Source: Spongilla lacustris
Taxonomy: Eukaryota; Porifera; Demospongiae; Spongillida; Spongillidae
Direction: 5' to 3'
DNA: 64,000 nt
Assembly: GCA_949361645.1 (NCBI GenBank)
Contig: OX442428.1
Location: forward strand, 4,456,179 to 4,520,178
Part shown: positions 46,701 to 59,700 of the stretch, piece after piece
How positions within the stretch are numbered: position 1 is the first letter of the stretch
How the letters are laid out: each line of letters opens with the position of its first letter
The notes under the pieces: generated by a model
What the model saw: only the letters and a program-made list of their open reading frames with translations
What the model was told of the DNA's origin: nothing
The model's database searches: none
Made by a program: the position numbers and the translations under genes

Positions 46701-48185
46701 GAAGTCCCTTTTCAATCTTTGGAAGTGCATTCGATAATGAATTTATTTGATTCAATGCATTTACAAAAATAGCGACTAAAATCAGAAGAATACTGATCCA
46801 AAATAATGTTAGCTGAAGAGAATTGAATGGATTGTATGGTAAAGCACAGATAATTACATAAGTGTAAATGTCTGAAATCCCATTAAAATGCAGTTAATGA
46901 ATTTGTAAACACTAGAGAATCTTGATGGAATCAAATATTATAATTTATTACAACATAGTTTATATATTAGTTAAAGATTGTTGGTCTGTAATAATTCATC
47001 CTTGTGTGTATGCATATCAATGTGAATTGCTTACCTGATAAATCAGTACTAGCATAATAAAAATGGCACTGATGAACTTTGGGGAGAACTTGAATACCTC
47101 TATTGATTCAAAGACATGTTATTAAAACATAAACATGGTATTCCAAGCCTTATACTGTAATTCTCACTTGGTTGATACTTAATTGACAACAAAGCGCTGC
47201 TTTCTGGCCTGTTAATAGAGATTCATCATAAAGCAATCCAGAGCACGTGTGTACCTTTTATAACTCAACATTTCCTTTACCCATCTCTTGTAGTAATCTG
47301 TTTCATCTCTAGAGGGTTGAACCAGCTGCAAAAAGAAAAATTAATGAGCAGATGAACAAATACATCTGTAGCTCCAAGTACACTAAAGGCTGCTTGGAGG
47401 ACATTAAGAGATTTGGAACATTTCCACATTTCATGTATGCATCCTATGATGTAATATATCGCCAATATGAGCAGACATATGTAAGTTGGTAAATTCATTC
47501 CCAATTGGAGCCAAACCTACAATGGATGATAAAGAATAGATGTGTATGGCAACGTAGCTGAAAGTCATACTTGTGGGAGTGTACGTGGCTGCAGACATGA
47601 GAATTCAACAAACTGTATCACAACTTTAACTAACCTAGAGTTGGATTAAACAATGGTATGCATTAAAAGGCATGCTTCTCAAATAATGCATTCATCAAAT
47701 AGCACATACGTTACAGCACTGTAGATTGCTCCCATCATCATCCCTAACCAACGAATGGATGCATATAAGCACCCAAACAGAGGAAAGTAGAGAATTGCTT
47801 GGAGTAGCACAAAAAACCAGGTTGTGAGAACTGATAACAAAGGTAGAGCTATTTTGTGCACAAGATGAACTTTCAACTTACACTCAATAAATACTTCACC
47901 ATACTCATTGGCCACAGTTCCCAAGGATGGGGGGTTGTAAATATTTGCCAGAATACTTGAAGACATTGATGCAAAAGCCACTGCATTTATGATACGATGC
48001 TGTGTGATCCTCAACAAATTCACTGGCCTGTTATAGGAAAATTTACTAACACAGTTGCCAATACAACCCAAATTGCAGTGGTGTTACGTACACCTGTTGT
48101 AAAGTTTTAATGCAACTGGACTCATGCATCCCAAATAACCACAATATCAGGCCAAACAAAATAGTGTTATGTTTACTGACTGGTA
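42853..48185 (-). CDS. STRA6-like multi-pass receptor, about 15 coding exons resolved
   Basis: Vertebrate STRA6 is the plasma-membrane receptor for retinol-binding protein and moves retinol across the membrane. Exons from the 5' side: 47882-48027, 47715-47848, 47364-47516, 47255-47325, 47168-47208, 47035-47099, 46698-46812, 46566-46641, 46398-46509, 46121-46272, 45568-45714, 45346-45509, 45133-45279, 45043-45081, 42853-43043. All are GT-AG and every phase matches, giving about 584 codons. Family signatures: RPVNLLRITQHRIINAVAF (like the SPVDFL region), DETDYYKRWVKEML, the NRRLYHWWTYVFF-type segment, DKGYATYIAVLYLEFTQNNP, and the terminal RNRWHLVYTLLRNPDL. At least seven hydrophobic segments are visible. 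A first exon at about 48091-48185 (FGLILWLFG, then SPVALKLYNR) needs a one-base shift and is unsettled. Intron 14 holds a MITE. The ligand here is unknown. Confidence 0.85.
43664..44432. mobile_element. 769-bp hAT-like MITE in a STRA6-like intron, duplication CTTAT
   Basis: Left end CAGGCCCGTAGGC; right end inverted CAGGCCCGTACGCC. CTTAT flanks both sides (43659-43663 and 44433-44437). A G20 run is separated by about 19 bases from a C30 run. It contains the shared block GGGGCTCCGCCCCAGACCCC at about 44298. No transposase is visible. Confidence 0.85.
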
Positions 48186-48189
48186 CAGC

Positions 48190-51134
48190 AGGCTAAACTG
48201 GCACCTGCTCACATCTGGAAATCTAATTTCTCTTAGATGTACTTTTTATTGCAATAACATTGGATACAATACAAAACCAAACCAAAGGTTATTAAATGTT
48301 ATCTGTTGCATCAGCCCTGACTGGTTCCACTGCTACTGCTACTGCTACTGCTCGTTACTCAGCACATACATACGTGAGGTGTACAGTATTGCTTTTTGTA
48401 CCCAGGTTGATTATTTTTAAGTTGGGTAATGAGACTGGTCCTGCAGCATGACATTAATGTACGAACATCCAGTGGGAACCCCCGGGAACGTGGGTTCCTG
48501 TATAGTTTCCGCTAAGCATGCTATGTTAGAACAATTGTACATAAGTAGTGACAATTTTAGTTGCATCTATAAACAAAGATACAGGGTATGTTTATTCATA
48601 ACGAACTAGCTATCTTTCCTATTCATAAGATATACCGCTGTGACTAGCGCTTGCGGTTGACACTTTGTATACAAGGGTCCCGCAGGGGTGGTTGACTTCA
48701 ATTGTGTAAAGAACAAAGGTCTTTCTAACAATATTAATTCTAATCCTATTTTCCACGAAAGGAAGAGTCATTTTATGTTCCCCATAAATATCAAGTTGGT
48801 CCATCGACGTGATTTGATGGTTACACTGTCTTCAACATTCTACTTTGGTTCCCGTCAATAATTGTGTTTATACATGCTCACATGAGCAATCAATTTTCAT
48901 ACTAGCAGGGCAAATGGCTTGCACAAAACAACAAAACAAAACACCATTGCATTTGTTTTAACTCAATCTTGGTGTGAAAGTGTGGATACATCTTAACATT
49001 CAACCCAAATAGTTTTCTACTGTGACCCGAACCCACAATCTCAAATGCACTCACATGCACCACACTTTTATGCTGCATGCCCACGGACCTAAAATATCTC
49101 CAGCTCGTATAGCTGTTAACCAAGAACAAGCACAGCTTAATTGCCCATGCCTGGCACTCAATCCAATCTTTAGTCCTGGTGCCATGTTTTTCAATTAATT
49201 ACGCCCCTTTTAAGTTACCTATGCTGTTCCCATGCGGGAACATTGGTTCCCGCTAGGTTCTCGCAAAAAGTGATAACTACTTGATTTGATGCAAGAGTTT
49301 GGCTCACTATATTGGCTTCTATTCATTCGCATATGTCTTTTTAGCATACATGCAAGTACTTCAGAAATAAGCATTGCGGGAACTTCACGGGAACTACGCT
49401 TGCGCGTTCGTACGTTATCTAGCTTTTTTTTTTAAGCAAGCTAGCATAAAAAATACTTAATGGTCATAACAAATGACATGAAGCAGATGGTTATAGTGAC
49501 TTTGGCAGAGGATGAGAAACTACACTCACACTTGGAATTGATGTTTGATCCCATGGTTGCTAACAAAGCAAATGACAGAGGTCTGCCCTTATATAGCTGT
49601 GTGAAACCATGTGTGTTAAAGCCACTTCCAAGCTGTTATGTGTTCATCCACTACATGTAAACAATTATTAATGCCAAGTACCATGGATACATGCTAGACC
49701 AAGTGGAACAAGCTCAGTGTAAAAGCACATATACAACATTGACAGTGCCCAATTAATGAGGCATGTAAACTATTATGTGCTGCATGAACAAGCTAGAACA
49801 ATTATTAATAATGTGCCAGACTGAATTAAAGCAGAGCAGTTGAGAGATCACACTTGTGTTGCATTGGATGTGGCTGGCTAACCTAACACACCCATGGGCA
49901 CTATATGGTGAGGTGCACAGACAGCTGAGAATGTAAAAAGCAGCTTGATATTGATGTTCTATGCTTGGGCTGTTCATCATACCATACACATACAAGTAAA
50001 GCAGCAATACAGTGTTAATATGTGCACTTAACAGTGGTATGCTAAGTTCTACTGAGCCATTGGCTGGCTGACGGCAACCACACTACATGGTATGCTTGTT
50101 GTCATCAATTATGTACATATACATGTATATAACCTGTAATTTAAAATGTGTGCACCTACATGTGTACAGAATATACCCATCAATTGTTACATAAAGAACA
50201 TTGCTCATACTACCATTGCCCTGGATGCTATGTGGTCTTGTGTATGGATCTAACTCTGTTTTGGAAACCTGTTACTGTTTTCTCAACTCTCCTACTCTGA
50301 GTTCGCTTTGCATCAGAATCATGATAGCAGCTCTTTATAGACTCCAAGCATCACAATAGGTGTCTATACAACACTTGTGGTCTGGGGATGCTATTTCCAT
50401 GGAAACACTATTTCATGGGCTTATCTGCTGCAAACTGGCTTAGCCACATGATTGTGCTAAAATTATACGTCCACAAGAACTAGACGATGCAGAGGCCCAG
50501 AAAGTGGGAAGGGAAGGGCAGGAGAAAGCTGGTGCTGGTCTTTTTCATAATAGGCTGTACTATATTACAAGTTATAATTTAACGAATTTACAGTTGTACA
50601 TGCATACATGCTACCACATACATCACACATTATAATTATAACAACACACAAAATACACACAAGCAACTACATGCACATCAAATTTTTGTATATAGAAATA
50701 TTGTTATAAAGACGCTTGGTCAAATAGTGCCTGTACACGCATCTGTATAAACAGATACAGTGTAATTAATGCCCAATTCAACACTATGAGGGGTCCTATG
50801 CCCCTGCATCCCCTCCCTCCCCCACATTTCTACACAATGATAAAGGGGGAGGGACCTTATGAGTATGAGAACAGTTGTTCTTTTAACCTTTAATCTATTT
50901 CATCCTGCTTGTTTCCTCTTTTATTCGCAAATAATGCCGTGGTTACCATCAAAGTCGGGTATAAAATTGAGGAAACAGCAGAAAGCTTACTTTCAAGATA
51001 AAAACTGTTACTAAGTTATTGTGATTTAAAAGCGTTGTGTTCATTTGTGGATACCCGGTATATGCTACTTGCTACTGTAACTGAGTTCAATTCTTGAAAT
51101 ATTGATTCTGACATTTTTAAAAGATCTAGTGAAG
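48190..51134. other. No confident gene
   Basis: Upstream side of the STRA6-like gene. Short open frames without family resemblance. GGGAAC/GTTCCC words recur at 48470-48500 and 49230-49395. A promoter for the STRA6-like gene should lie here, but I see no diagnostic element. Confidence 0.5.
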
Positions 51135-51387
51135 CATGGGCATACACAGCCTTCGGGAAAGGGGTGGTTGAAATTTTATAAAAGGTGACCTTTCATCACG
51201 CAAAATGATGGATTACTGTATCATTACTAAATGTACGTAAATTTATACGCGTACATGTACACTTTCGTAAGTATATGTATATGCAAGCGTATGTAGTAAA
51301 TAAAACTTTTTAAGTGTGATGGTGACCTCGTTTTGGGGAGGGGGGAGGTCGTTCGAACCCATCGACCCCCCCTTGCGTACGCCCATG
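51135..51387. mobile_element. 253-bp MITE, duplication TGAAG
   Basis: Ends CATGGGCATAC and, inverted, CATGGGCGTACGC. TGAAG flanks both sides (51130-51134 and 51388-51392). The interior is G/C-tract rich near the right end and non-coding. Confidence 0.8.
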
Positions 51388-51392
51388 TGAAG

Positions 51393-52522
51393 TATGTGGA
51401 AGCATGCACAAGCAAATATGATTCAATACAATATTTAGTGTGAAATGTATGTTTCCTTACGTAACAAGTCCTGGAACTCCATTCATCACACTCGGGCACA
51501 AATCAACTCGCTTTTTGGTAAATGTCAGCATCAGTAATATCATTCCCTGCATGAATCAAATACACTCCTAAAAATAACGTACACTGATTTCATTATTATA
51601 CTGCAAATCTAATTAGATGGTTTAGCCAAGACATCTGAACTCATTAACGACAAAGTCATCACGAAAGCAGCAGAACGAGATGCGTCTTGCGTTGCACACA
51701 TGATATTTAAAACTATAATGGCTGCATTATTAGCAGTGGACACATGCAACTGATACATATATGTGTGGGTGTGGCTATGTTCTGCTTCCGAATGATTAAC
51801 TTTTAATTCCTTGTAATGTTACATGCATGCATTTCCTAATATGAACACTGGAGCTAAGTTTTCTGTTTAAAAAAACAAGTCATGTGAGAAAGCATCCATA
51901 AATGGCAGTCCACGGCCTGCCTGTATGGACATATATTATATCGTGATCGGTTTGATCAGCTTCACCTTCCATATCTGCATGCACATCGTCAGACACAGAT
52001 ATAGCGTGATCAGATAGTTCTGCACAAAAGACCCAACACTTTAGCTTCTTCCCAAGTTCTGGCCTTCCTCAGCTGTTGACAAAAGGCTCCTGACCTTTGC
52101 ATTTTGCAGCACCGCAGCAGAAATGTCCACATCCACCATGTGGGGGGGTTCAGGAAAGGTGAGGGATGGTGCAGGTAAATATGGATGGAGAAAGGTTACC
52201 ATGACAGAGCCAGCCTCAGCATCCATAGCTATTTTGCAGCCCAGCCGACATATTCTACAATGTTGTAACCATGTGTGGAAGATGGTTGCAAAGTCCTCAC
52301 TGCTGGTCTCTGATTAACTCATTCCCATTGTGAATGGTTACGCTCTGATAACGGCTTCACTTCCAACATGTCATTAGATACTGGTCAAAAGCAGTAGTAC
52401 AGGTCCAGGATAAGAGGATGCTGCGCAATGAAAGATTTATTGCAGCCAGGACAATACCATGTATCAGTTCAGAAACTACACTGCTTTCTACTGTACTGCT
52501 TGTACATGAACTGATACAGTGT
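51393..52522. other. No gene seen
   Basis: Short frames only; none recognised. Confidence 0.5.
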
Positions 52523-52660
52523 AGTTCCAGGCCCGTAGGCAAGGGGGTGGCTTGGGGGGCTTTAGCCCCCTCCCAGTTTTTTGGGTACCCCTTTAAATTT
52601 TATGTACAAGGGTTGTAGTACTGACTCGCTCTGTATGCGAACCACATTGGTACAGTACAG

Positions 52661-53183
52661 CAGTGGCGGATCCAGGGGGGGGGGGGGGGGTGGCGGGGGT
52701 ATACCCCCCCCCCCGCAAAACCTGTTATAAAAATTCATGACTTCTTACGGTACACTGTACGCGTTAGCGGCGCAACGATCCTTCCAATATTGGTAGGTGG
52801 AGTGATTGTTATAAATGTCCCAGCCCACAGGATGTAGTTAAATATTCCGATCTATATATACAACCTATTGTACTTTGGAATATTTAACTATGACGGATCG
52901 TTGAGCGGGTACCGTATATCGATCGTTATGCGGTTCAATACTACAGGAAAGTCTGGAAGCAAGTAATTTACTATTCTACCTGGGTTTAGCATGTTTCTAC
53001 GCAATTATGCTATGTTTTGTGACATTAAAAGTGCAAAATTTGCAAAGCGGCTGGGGCTCCGCCCCAGACCCCGATGGGGGAGCTTACAGCGCTCCCCCAT
53101 ACCCCCTTGCTGGTGGTGGGCGTGTCCTGCCACGCCCTTGCACTTATACCCCCCCCCGCTCCTAAATCCTGGATCCGCCCCTG
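52661..53183. mobile_element. 523-bp nested MITE, duplication TACAG
   Basis: Ends CAGTGGCGGATCCAGG and, inverted, CAGGGGCGGATCCAGG. TACAG flanks both sides (52656-52660 and 53184-53188). It carries the same CTGGGGCTCCGCCCCAGACC block and the preceding TTTCTACGCAATTAT segment as the MITE at 43.7-44.4 kb. Confidence 0.9.
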
Positions 53184-53519
53184 TACAGTCCAGAGCCAAT
53201 TCAGTTCAAAACATTAATTATTCATGTGCATGCTATATCATAGGTGTTATTAGATGTACCATGCATCAATACATTCAACATTAGTCTGTGTCCGTATTAG
53301 AATACAATACATGATGCACTGCAATAAACAAGTTGAAACTTACCACCACGGAATGGTAACTGCATTTACACGAATCACCCAAATATGCGCAAACGACTTT
53401 AGTTTCTTTCAATGAAGTCATTTGCAATGCTGGTCATAGAAAGGCTATCCGTTTTGTCTACATGTAGGATGAAGCATCAATTCAACCTTGCTTGACCCAT
53501 TGTTGTGCGCGGCCATGTT

Positions 53520-53759
53520 TTAAGCGACAAAGAGCACTAAAACTCCTTCACTCACAACATGTGTTGCTGGCATTACAAGGATCAACCTTGCCACTTTCAA
53601 TACCTCACAGTAACATATATTTTCCGCACTGTTACTGGTTTTAAGGTAGGCAATTACAGCAGAGATAATATCTCTGATTAAAGCATCTAAATCCACCAAT
53701 GGGCTTGCACTACTGGTATGCAAGGCATGGAGCTGTGTCTTAAGGCGATCACTATTCAA
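53520..53759 (-). pseudogene. hAT transposase C-terminal remnant
   Basis: The minus strand encodes VLKVARLILVMPATHVVSE, the strand preceding the hATC ERSFS motif, and then diverges (79 codons). It lies inside the 52528-53986 element, identifying that family as hAT. Confidence 0.7.
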
Positions 53760-54338
53760 GTCAGCTGCTCCATAGTTATTGCGTCTTCCAGCTCAATGGA
53801 TTCAGTAGTATCAGAAAATCATTAAAAATCATTATGCGCCAGTTTCTGGGGCAGAGCTCCAGACCCCGATGGGGGAGCTTACAGTGCTCCCCCATACCCC
53901 TACCTGTTGCAAGAGGGGGCGCGCCATCCCCTGCACCTGCCCCTCCATTTAGCCCACCCAGTTTTTCAACCTTGCCTACGCGCCTGAGTTCCTATCAGAA
54001 CGTGTGCTATTTCTCTGCATTAAAACCTGCCTATGGTCCAGAATGGTAAAGATAAGTTAAGACTTGAAGGACTGCTTCAAATGAGAAAACTTCTCATGAG
54101 TGTCCAGACCGAAACTATAATTTGCCAGCAGCTCAGCAGTTAGCAGATCTAGTATCAAGAGCGCTGAATTTTCTTTATTCATAATTCTTGTAATTCTGTA
54201 CTGTTGTTTTCACGTAGAATGCATATGTATACATGCATAATATCGCTTGCATCTTTAGAAACGTGTGCAAGCTTATAACCAGTAGATGCTCAAGCTTTAT
54301 AAGTAGCGCACCATAATCAGGTTTGCCCATAGATAGTA

Positions 54339-54814
54339 ATGGTGAAAGAGGCTAACATCAGTGATGGTACCCCCACTATGACTGTGGACATCAGCATTAG
54401 AGGTCTTTGGCAATGTCAGACAGTAGCCTTGCTTGATGTGCGAGTAGTAGACACCGATGCACCATCACATATACATTGGAACACAGCTGCAGTACTTTCC
54501 TCAGCAGAAGAAGAGAAGAAACGGAAGTACAACAGTGCAGCTGAAGCACGTCGAGCATCTTTTACCCTTTTGTTGTATCTACTGATGGAATGCTGGGTAG
54601 AGAGGCAAATTTCTTACTAAAAAGGCTAGCCCAAAGCATAAGCATTAAATGGGACAAACCCCTGGGGCAAACCACAGGATGGCTGCATGCAAAGCTTTCT
54701 TTTGCAATACTTCAAGCCACAAATCTTTGCTTGCGTTGTTCTCGCACCAAGTGGAGAAGCGGAGTTGGAATAGATGGTGCTGGACTACCTGCAGAATTAT
54801 CTAAATCTGATTAA
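54339..54814 (+). pseudogene. Retrotransposon C-terminal fragment
   Basis: The plus strand reads ISIRGLWQCQTVALLDVRVV and DTDAPSHIHWNTAAVLSSAE, then after a frameshift near 54575 DGMLGREANFLLKRLAQSIS, then LSFAILQATNLCLRCSRTKW. This layout (nuclease-like strand, Lys-rich helix, conserved Arg-Thr-Lys end) is common at the C-terminus of large reverse-transcriptase ORFs. It is a family distinct from the 1.5-kb fragment. Confidence 0.7.
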
Positions 54815-56735
54815 CACGTTTCTTTCATTCTTTTATTGTGTCATTTTGTTGTTTATGTTTCTTGTTTTATCTGTGCATGTTGTAATTGGTTTTTCATCGT
54901 ATAGCATACTATCTACGTGTATGGTTTGCCACACACCAGCCATAAAATAGCCGCCAAGCCCGCGGCACGCCATTGCTTATCTTCTCATAAATGCGTCAAA
55001 ATTAAGGCTAATTAAGCTACACAGAGCCGAGCACGAATCAGCCTGACTGCACTGTGGTCTTGTTTGCGATCCGCGAGCGACCTATATGAGCACAGCTCTG
55101 ACGCGCATCATACAAATACTAATTAAATTATATATATAATTATATATATAGCCATGCAGGCCGGGGCGTACACTTACCGCCAGTACACCCTGCGTTATGG
55201 TGAAGCCCAGGGCAGCAGGATTAATAGCTATAGAATCGCATCTAAGAAGAAAAAAAGAAAGGTTTCGATGTGAGTCTAGAGCCAGATTAGAACTTAAAAA
55301 AATATATCTTACTGAGCCATATTGTGATGTCACCTTAGTGCCGGTCAGTTTCTGGTCGAGCTTGTTTTTCACTTTCTGCGGTCTGCGGCTGCCGACGTGG
55401 CGTGATATTGCGGTGCACGTGCTGAGGCAGATCAGGTGCATGCAACCAAAACTCTTATCAAAAGGGAAAAGTGTACAAAGGTCATATAACTGTAAGACAG
55501 CCTGGTTTATCATCCACTTAATACTTTTGTTCAATGTCTGGTCTGGCAGTCTGGTAAGATGTGGGTCCTTACTAAGTACGCTCAGATATAGCTTTAGACA
55601 ATCAAAGAGTACCACCTGCTCATACAGAGGCCATTCGATCTATTAGTATCATATACCTTAGTAATTGTGCAGTCCACATGTTTTTTGTTGGAAATCCACC
55701 AAGGCACTGCTCACTTCGTAATATGGTCATATAGCTGCTCGATGTACTTGAAAGTTGCCTTATTTGGTCATAAGGCTTCAACCAACCATACATTGCTCCA
55801 AAATCTTTAGAGTGCTGTGGCTGTTGGCAGGTCTTGGGATTTGCCAACATCATAAGCCTCACCAAGACATGAGTGTGGTTGCATGACACTGGTGTAATAC
55901 GCCGTCATGAGGTAGCATGAGCTGCTTGTCAAGTTCATAATCAATTTCAGCATTGACAGAAAATCTTTCGATCATGCCATCAGACTGGGGATGATTAAGG
56001 GGACAGTGATGGTCTCAACCCACAAATGTCTTTTTTTCTTCGGCATGCAAAAGTGCTGGGGAAATTGAGAGGGACTGCTATTTTGATAGGCCATTTAATG
56101 TTTTGTGGAGATCAATCTTCCCCCACCTTCCTCCACTTTATTGAGTACTCAGAGACTGCCCATACAACATACGCATCTTGTCTCCAGCCCAAATAGATTG
56201 CAGCAGTAGTGGTGGTGCATGGAGGGTGCTGCAATCACAACACATCACAAGGAATAAAAGTGGTCATTTAGACCATCTCAATATTTTGGTGTCTATATAT
56301 CCATAAAATGTTTGTGGCATATAAGAGGCAAGTGGTGTACATAAAGATAAATAAAATACCTACACTGACTTAGCACATATTTAATTTATGTATGCAGACC
56401 ATCTTTATGCCAAATATAGGAGTATCATCACCTTGTTTTCTTGCATGCCTTTTGCACCACTATTGCCTATATACCACCAACTTTTTAGTTGAGAATGTTT
56501 TTTCCTCTGCTGACGACAAACCAGCTAAGTTAGACTTATTGCAGCCTTGCAATGATGTTACGATCCTCAAATCATATTGTTGTCTTTGAATATTTAATAA
56601 GTAGGCCTACATATACAAACTAGTTCTATCTCAAAGATAATGACTTTTAATAAATGAATAATTCTTTCGTTCTGAATAATGAAAGTTAAGCTTGGGTTCA
56701 GAAGGGATGGTTCTTTAGAAGTCTGCTCTTCTGCA
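54815..56735. other. No recognised gene; unexplained open frames
   Basis: 55082-55646 is open on both strands for about 150-177 codons. The minus-strand version is hydrophobic near its end (LGFTITQGVLAV) and could be an exon of a membrane protein, together with the frame 55690-55889; no family was recognised. 56396-56510 is a decayed relative of the hairpin arm at 27.0 kb. Confidence 0.35.
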
Positions 56736-59700
56736 CTAGTCCAGCACATCAAGCTGAAAGTCACCAATCAAATCCACCAGTTGATCTGATGTAAAGCGAA
56801 CTATGACTTGGAACCGCCCTTTCTTCAGAGGAACAGTTTCCAAAATGGCTTCAGTAGGGCCCCAGGGGGAGACAGGTCTGAATATAAATATGATGAAATA
56901 AATACCTCAGTTCAATGTGCAGTAATACTACTAATAGTACATAACTGGATACTAGGAGGGAAAGCATTCCTGTTGCTGTTGGGATACAATAGCCTTACTA
57001 AATTGTAATTCCTCGCATTTAAGCTAAGCTCCTTCTAAGCTATGAGTGTTAAGGCATCTAAAATGTTTCTGTACTACAGAGCTCTTAGACATGAATAAAG
57101 TGGTCTTGATATCACTGCAGGGTTCTTGGCTAGATAAGGAAATAATTTCACATGTAGGAGGGCCCCATGTAGTAGTATTAGTGCACATGCACCACAGTAC
57201 TATTATAACACACCCAACAGACTGATCGATGTCCTGAACATGCCCTCCACCATGAAGGTGGAAGACTCCATTGGTGAGTCTCCGGCCAAGGGTGTTGACA
57301 AGCTTGACCTTCACAACAACAGGTTTGTACAAGTGGAGGGCACCAGTTGGAACATCAATAACAATATCAGGTGTCTGCCATGTGAGTGAGTGTGCATGTT
57401 ATTGCTGTCATGGTTACCACAATGCTCTCATTACCTTGATTCTCACACTTTTGCTCTTCACTTGGCAACAGTCCCCAACTCCATCGGCATTGGTGATAGC
57501 CATGGCTACGAACTTTAAGAAGCCTTCTCCCCCACTGATCCAGAGGTAGTCTTTGGACTCCACAGGCAACACACACTCCTTAACTGCACAACAATGGGAT
57601 AGTCACATGACATGTGACATACAGTCACATGACATGAGAGGTATGATTTATCACATGATATCGGAGTATGATCATATGACATAGGGAAGTTTGATCTCAT
57701 GTGCAACACAGTAGGTATGATGAGAGGCCGTATGGTCACATGACACAGGTGATATGGTCACATGACACAGGAATATGGTCACATAAGGAAACATAGGCAC
57801 CATCACTACAGGTCAGCTACATGGCTGCTGCAATATAAACAAAATATTTACATGTAGCTACTACACACTAACCTTCCCCGACATCCATGGTAAGGCTCTG
57901 GTCCAGACTGCACCTCATGGCGTGGCCATGGTCCCCAGTGTAGGTGGTGGCTTGCCCTGTCACCAGCAGCTTGCACTGCACACTTCTGGCAGCCATGTTT
58001 GTTAGCGTTATCTTCACTGCAAAGTTGCTCCCAACAATGACATCATCGGGTATGCCCAAACCAAGGGATACCTCCGTAGCAGCTGGATAAAAATGACATC
58101 ATAACTCAGCAATGGTTCTCAGTATTCCTCTTCCCCAGTCCATCATACACTTCCTCTAACTTGCCAAACTACTTTCCAATCACATGCCACACCCCCACAT
58201 TTTAATCAGTTCTTCATACACCTTGTACCCCATGTGCTTACATTTTACCGATGCACCATGTCCTCATCCCCAGTCCAACACCAAATTTCTCCTCCCCAGG
58301 CCACACTTACATGTCAGGGGTGTATGTCCAATGCTCCTGTAGTCCATGGTGAGGTTTTGTGGGACCAGACCACCTCCCACAGCCTTGGTGCAAACCTTCC
58401 TGCCCACCAGAGATGGGTCCACACTGGCCAGAGTAAGGCTCTTGTCCTTGTGCAGCAGGTAGCCACGCACCTGGCTACTGACGGCACCAGCAACCCTCTC
58501 CACATTATAGTGCATCCCCATGCCCCTATTCACTGCCAACTGGGGGGCGGGGCCCAGGGACACGCCCATTTCTCCTGGCCCCTCCCATGGAGGCGAAGCA
58601 TCCAACACCTGCCAGCCACTGAAGTCTTTTGGGAGGTCAGGGCGCGCGATGTACACCTCGTTCAGCACATGGAACTGCCTGAAAGTCACATGGGGATTAC
58701 ATGGAGGTCACATGGGGATCACAAGGAGGTCACATGGAGGTCACACAGGGATCACATGGGGGTGATACAGGTTAACAAATGCTGCATTGGATCAAATGTG
58801 CCACAGTTAAAGAGACTAACCAGACAGAGTTAGGACTGGGGACCTCTCTCCCGTCCTCAGTGAAGTACTGAATGATGTCCTTTCCAACAGATGAACAGGC
58901 AGAACCATATATGGTAACTGAGCGGGTGGGGATGCCAATGGAGCGCAGCACTGGGAAAGGGTGGGCGTGGCTAAGTCAGGCACTCCACTCATCCCCAGCC
59001 CTTACTGCATCATTGTTCTGCACTCTTTTTTACCTCTCCTCTCCCACATCCCCACCTTCCCTACTCACGTGAGGTCAGTACCCCAGAAGACACCCAGCAC
59101 TGCCCATACTTCACATGGCATTTAGTGGTCCTGTACTCTGATAGTATCTGTGCTGAACCAACCCAGGAGTGAGGGGACTTTCCCCTGCTGTAGTCCCCAG
59201 AAACGTTGTTCACTAGAATGCCACGCCCATCCTGGGATTGACTCTGGCAGCAAAGTATTGACTAACCTTTGGAATGAGCATCACTGTGAGATGTGTACAC
59301 ACTATTGCACCCCTAGGCCTCCCTTCCACATAGCACCCTCCCTTCCACATGTAGCACCCTCCCTTCCACATAGCACCCTCCCTTCCACATGTAGCACCCT
59401 CCCTTCCACATTAGCACCCTCCCTCCACATGTAGCACCCTCCCCTCCACATGTAGCACCCTCCCCTCCACATGTAGCACCCTCCCCTCCACATGTAGCAC
59501 CCTCCCTTCCACATGTAGCACCCTCCCTTCCACATGTAGCACCCTCCCTTCACATGTAGCACCCTCCCCTCTACATGTAGCACCCTCCCCTCCACATGCA
59601 GCACCCCTCCCCTCCACATGTAGCACCCTGCTTTCCCACCAATGTCCGCATCAATAGCTTCCTTTGCAGCATCTCTTTCCCTCCCTCTTCTCCTCACCAC

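Larger units (their letters stand above)
52528..53986. mobile_element. 1.46-kb hAT element with transposase remnant, duplication AGTTC
   Basis: Ends CAGGCCCGTAGGCAAGG and, inverted, CAGGCGCGTAGGCAAGG (one mismatch in 17). AGTTC flanks both sides (52523-52527 and 53987-53991). It contains a nested element (52661-53183) and a decayed transposase piece (53520-53759, minus strand). Confidence 0.9.

Noticed and set aside
59310..59640. CRISPR-like or coding array
   Set aside because: Units are head to tail without unique spacers and lie inside an intron.
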